DNA of 41,443 bases from Xylaria sp. FL1777. Lineage: Eukaryota > Ascomycota > Sordariomycetes > Xylariales > Xylariaceae. Within the stretch, counting starts at the first letter, position 1; each line of letters opens with the position of its first letter. A program made the position numbers and the translations under genes. Shown piece by piece: positions 36,549 to 41,443 of the stretch. The notes under the pieces were generated by a model that saw only the letters and a list, made by a program, of their open reading frames with translations, did no database searches and had not been told where the DNA came from. The stretch is taken from assembly GCA_022578965.1 (NCBI GenBank), contig MU400797.1, forward strand, positions 1-41,443. The letters are read 5' to 3'.

Positions 36549-39500
36549 TTATTTTCTTTTTTTTATAATTGTTATTTTAACAATTTTATATTTTCTTTTT
36601 TATAAGTTTTTTTTTTGTTTCCTTTTTTCTGTTTTTTATGCTTATTATGTTTAGTAAAGTTTTTAAGAAACTTTACTTATTATGTTTTAAACAAAAGGTT
36701 TATTAAAACTTTGCTTTGTTTTTCTTTATTAAATTAAAATTAATTAAAATAGCTTTATGTTTTTATTATAATTATTATAGCATAAAATGTTTAATGTTAA
36801 AATTTAACTTTAATTAATATATTAAATATATTATAGCTAAACAAACAAATTGCAACGTTAGAAGTTTATTTTTTAAATAAATATAGCAGCTTACTTTTTA
36901 GCACAAAAAGCTAAAAAATGAACTAAATATGCTAATAAAAAAGCATAAAAAAATAAGTGCAAAAATTTATTGTTTTAAGCAATAAAAAAAATTATAGCAA
37001 AAAAAAATAACTGCTATTATAGCTTATAATTTAAGTAATTTAAAAAAACTTAAGTAAATTAAAGCAAAAAAGCGTTATATAGCTAAAAAACAAAAATAGC
37101 GCATTAAAGTAGTATAGTTATTACTAGTTATTTTTTTAAAGTTTAATTAAAACGTATTAAATGCTTTGTTTAAAGTTAATTTTTTTTTTTAGCTTTAATT
37201 AGTTAAAATATTAATAATAAAACTAGTTTATAATTATTTTAGCAATTTTTAGGTGTTTTTTAAGTTTTCAAGTATTATTAGCATATAAATATTTTTTTTA
37301 TTTAATAAAATATTTAATATTATTGTTGTTTTAACAAAAATTTAATATATTTTTAACTTTATAAATATTTTAATTTGTTTTTATTTTTAGTTATGTTTTA
37401 ATAAATGTTTTAATAAATGCTAGTTTTAGTAAAAAAATATAAAAAACAAAGTAAATTTGCATGTTTTTTAGTAATAATAGTTTATAGTTAATAAATAAAA
37501 TAACTTTTTTAATTTTAAAAAACTAAGTTTTTTAAATTTTAATTTATTGCTTAATTGTTTTGTTTTAATTTAAAAAATATTAATGTTTACATTTTGTTTT
37601 TATTATAACAAATAAACTTTGTTTTTTTTTTTAAAAGCTAGTTCTTTAGTTTGCTTTTTATTATAATATACTAATATTTATTATTATAAAAACTAAAAAC
37701 ATAGTTATAGTTTAGCTTATAACATTTTTATTTCTGTTATAATTATTTTTGCTTAAAGTACTATAATTAAAATAACAAATGCTTTTATTAATATTTTTTT
37801 TTGTTTTTTAATAATTGCTTATTATTTATAAATAGCTTTATATAAAAATATATTTATATTTTTATTTATTAATATATTATATAAAATCTATGCTATTAAT
37901 AATAATTTTATTTAATTGTTTTATTAATAGTTAATATAACTTTATAAGTATTATTTTAATATTTAGTTTAATTTTTTTGTTTATTTATTAATTTATAAGT
38001 AATAAATAATTAAAAATTTAAGTTTAATACTAATAAGTTTAAAAAAACTTGTTTTAAACTTAAAAATAAATAACTTATTTTAGTTTAAAATAATCTTTTT
38101 TAATAATTTATGCTTATTTAAGTATTAATATATAAAAACGTATGCAAGTTATTTAACTATTGCATTTTTTTTAAATAATAAAAAATAAGCATACTTAGTA
38201 AGTTTATTAACAATAATTTATATTTTATTATATTATACTTTTATAACTAAATTGGTTAATAAAAGTAATACTATAATAAAATTTTAAGCAATAGTATGTT
38301 ATGCTTATTTAAGTATATATATAAGTTATAATAATTTATAAAGCTTATATTAAGCTATTTTAGCTTTGTTATAAATATTGCACTTTTTTATAATAAACTT
38401 AACTATGTTTTATAGTTTTAAAAAATCGTATTTTTTTTATAGTTATTAAACTATTTTTATTGCTTTTTAGTATTTATATAATAAGTATTCATAAAATTTT
38501 TTAATAAACTTATTTTATAAAAATTTTAGTAAATAAACTTTATGTTTATATATTAGCTTATTATTTTTTAATTCTTTGTGTTTTTATAATTTTACTAATT
38601 TTTTTAAGTTATAAGCTTATTATAGTTATATATTTATAAGATTTTTAAGTATAACTTTAACTTTTAAGCTTTTATTTCTTTAAAAATATAATACTTAAAT
38701 GTTTTTTTTTAAAACTTTAAATCTTTTTTAACTTTATTAATTAAGTATGTTTGCTTAAATGTTTTTTTTTTTTAATATAACATATTTTAAAATTAAACTT
38801 AAAAAAAAAAACCATTTAATTTTTATATTGTTTACTAATCTTTTATATAGTTATAAATTTTATTAAGTTTTAATAATTTAAATAAATCTTAATTAATTTT
38901 ATAGTTTTTATAAAAAACAGTTTTTATTTTTTAAATGCAATAATAATTATAAATAATTCTTTATTATATATTAAGTATTATAATGCTACGTTTTATAATG
39001 CTTTAAAGTAATAAGCTACTAAGTGTTATTTTTTATTGTTTTTTAATTGTTTTAAAACTTTTATAATTATATTATTTAAAGCATTTATTTTTAGCTTTTT
39101 TTTTTTTTATAAATTAAATAGTTTAACTACAAAATTAAAAATAACTTTTAGTTTTAGTTTTTTAAAAGCTTTTTAAGCTTTTTTTAAAATTAAAAAGAAC
39201 TTTTCTTTATATTTCTTTTTTATATACTTTATAAAATAAAATGTTATTTTTCTAAAGTTTTAAATTAACATTTAAATATAGTTTAAAAATCTTAATGCTT
39301 GTTATATATTTATAACTATAGCTAAGTTTAATATTTTTTAATTTTATATTATATTAATTTTTAACTATTAAATTTATATTTGTTTTAAAATAATTATAAA
39401 TTTTAAAAAGTTAATTTTTTATATATGCTATATATATTTTTTTGTATTAAGTTATAATTTTGCTTGTTTAAGTGTTTTTAATACTTAAGTTATATATTTT

Positions 39501-41443
39501 TTGTGTTTTTTTAGCGTTTTAAAATAAATAAAAATATTATTTAAGTAAATAAACACAAATTTATTTAAAAATTTTTATAAAATTATTATTATTATATGTT
39601 AAAAGCTAGCTAGCATGTTTTATAATTTTTATAATATAATTATATATTTATATAATTTATATATTATTTATATAGCTATTTTTTACTTTTTTTTTAGCTA
39701 TTTTAATAGCATAATATTTATTTAAAATATTAATAGCTATAAATTATTTTGCTTAACTAATGTTTTTTTTTATAATTACTAATAAAATAAAAAAGTATTT
39801 ATTTATAATAATAATTATATTTAATAATTAATAATTAACTATTATTTACTATACTAATTTTTTTTTTTATTAATTAGTTGCTTTTTATTTTTTATTTTAA
39901 GTATTAGTACTATAAAATATTTAGCAAATAATTAAAACTTTTTTAAAAATCCTTTTGCTAAATTTTTCTAAATATATTTCTATAAAGCGTTTGTTTTATT
40001 TAAGCTTATATAGTATACTTAATAAAGCTTTAATTAACATTTTTTTTTAATAAAAATGTAATAATTTTATAAGCTATATTTAAGAAGTTTTTTTTTTTCT
40101 TTTTTTTTAAATAGTTTATAAAATCTGTAATATATTTTTAGTATATTATTTAGAATTTCTTTTATAATTTTTCTAATTTTCTTGCTTTGTTTTTTGCTTT
40201 TTTAATTAATAGTTTTTGCTTTTTATTAAATTAAAAAATTATTAGCTTTTAACTATAATATTCCTAAAATAATATTATAATTAAATATATTAACAATATT
40301 TAATATAATTTGTTTTTTATATTTTTATATAAATATATTAAAAAGTTTAGTTTTTTTAAGTACGTAATTATTATTATAGCTAAAAGTACTTTTATTAAAT
40401 TTTTTAATTTTTTAAAACTTTTGCTTATATTTTTAAGAAATTTTATTTTGTTTTACTACTTTAAATAAAATTATATTAGCTTATACTTTTAAATTAATTA
40501 AAGTATTATATTTTTTTTTTAATATATAAGTTTAATTTTGAATTAATTTTTTTAGTTATTATATTAAACTTTTTGTAAAGCTTTAGTTTTTTTAGCTATT
40601 TGCTGCTTTTTTAGCAAATGTTTATTTTGTTTTTTGTTAATTTTTTTTTATAAAGTATTTAAGTGCTTATTTTAGTTAGCACTTTAAATATTATTATATT
40701 TAGTTCTATTTTTGCTTTTAATTAAACTTTAAATTATAGTTTTTAAACTTTTTTGCTTTTTATAACTATTTTTTAATATAATTATGCTTTAATTAACTAA
40801 TAATATTTATAGTAGTTATTTTTACATTTTTTTAAAACAATATTATAAATATAACTATTATTTTTTTTAAACGTTATAAATCTTTATAAATCTTTATAAT
40901 AAACTAAAGTTATAACTAACTTTTTTTTTTATAAAAGTTTTTTATTTTTATTTTTGTAATTTATTTAAAAAACTAATTGTTTTTTAGTTTATTAAGTAAA
41001 TATTAATAGCAATAATATATTATATAATAAGTTTATAATACTTTATTATGTTTTAAATTTTTTAAGCGTAAAATATTATTATTATTTTTTATTATAGTTT
41101 TATTATAATAATAACTTTTAGTAATTAGTTAAATTATTAGTTTTAATTTTTAAAACATATTAGTTTTTATATTAACTATTAATGCTTTTTTGCTTTATTA
41201 TATTTAAAGCAGTTTAAGCTATAAAAATACTTTGTTTATTTTTATTAATTCTTTTTTTATAATATTTTTTATAGTTTTTAATTTTAGTTATTTTTGCTTT
41301 AAAATTTTATAAGTTTTGTTTTTTTAAGTTTATTTAATAATTAAATGCTTTAGTAGTTTATAATTAGTTTAATAACTATATTATTTATAATTATAGTTTT
41401 ATTTTTTTAAACATAACTTTTTTTTAAGCTATATTTTAAGCTT
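36033..41443 (-). mobile_element. Element D: A-family chromovirus, 5' end outside the window
   Basis: It starts with a 516-bp LTR (36,033-36,548) and is the reverse complement of A through chromodomain (about 37.2-37.4 kb), integrase (zinc finger about 38.38-38.49 kb), RNase H, RT and beyond, up to the window edge. The RT active site reads FVFIYL-Asn-Asn (pair at 39,541-39,536), so both aspartates are lost as in A. It begins inside element B after ATAAA (36,028-36,032). The gag part and 5' LTR should lie to the right of the window. Confidence 0.88.

Overview
The window looks like chromosomal DNA of a filamentous ascomycete (Pezizomycotina) with a compartmentalised, RIP-mutated genome. About 7.3 kb of balanced base composition (roughly 350-7,620) sits between an AT-rich edge (1-350) and a 34 kb block of extreme AT content (7,620-41,443). 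The AT block has almost no open frames, and its transposon copies differ almost only by C-to-T and G-to-A transitions, the signature of repeat-induced point mutation.

The balanced island holds one gene I can support: a minus-strand SUN-family (Sim1/Uth1/Sun4-type) secreted cell-wall protein. Its true 3' end lies behind a 59-nt intron (1555-1613), giving a 428-residue product, and a leader intron is likely. A 134-bp hairpin/inverted-repeat element (359-492) marks the left border. From about 3.6 to 7.6 kb I see no convincing gene.

The AT block is a nest of dead retroelements. Element C (8,644-24,932, minus strand) is a Ty3/gypsy chromovirus with 236-bp LTRs and an AAAAC target duplication. It is interrupted by a 672-bp LINE-like insertion (11,064-11,735, 16-bp duplication) and by a complete second chromovirus, element A (13,260-20,993, plus strand, 516-bp LTRs, AATAA duplication). 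In A the CCHC knuckle, RNase H, RT, integrase zinc finger and core, and chromodomain can still be read through the stops, but the RT aspartate pair and the RNase H and integrase aspartates checked have become asparagine.

Right of C is about 3.4 kb of AT-rich DNA with three distinct tandem-repeat tracts. Then comes a deeper nest: a LINE-like sequence L (copy 2, 28.34-29.37 kb) is cut by element B, an A-family copy on the minus strand. B is cut by another copy of L (31,827-35,961), and that copy is cut by a 1.9-kb LINE-type element H (33,211-35,134) carrying an ORF1 remnant with three zinc knuckles. B is also cut by a third A-family copy, D (36,033 to beyond the window end). L and H have different bodies but share a 3' tail, and each is flanked by 14-bp direct repeats.

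No working gene cooperation can be described beyond the SUN gene. The rest is transposon archaeology: two element families inserted into one another, then all silenced by mutation.
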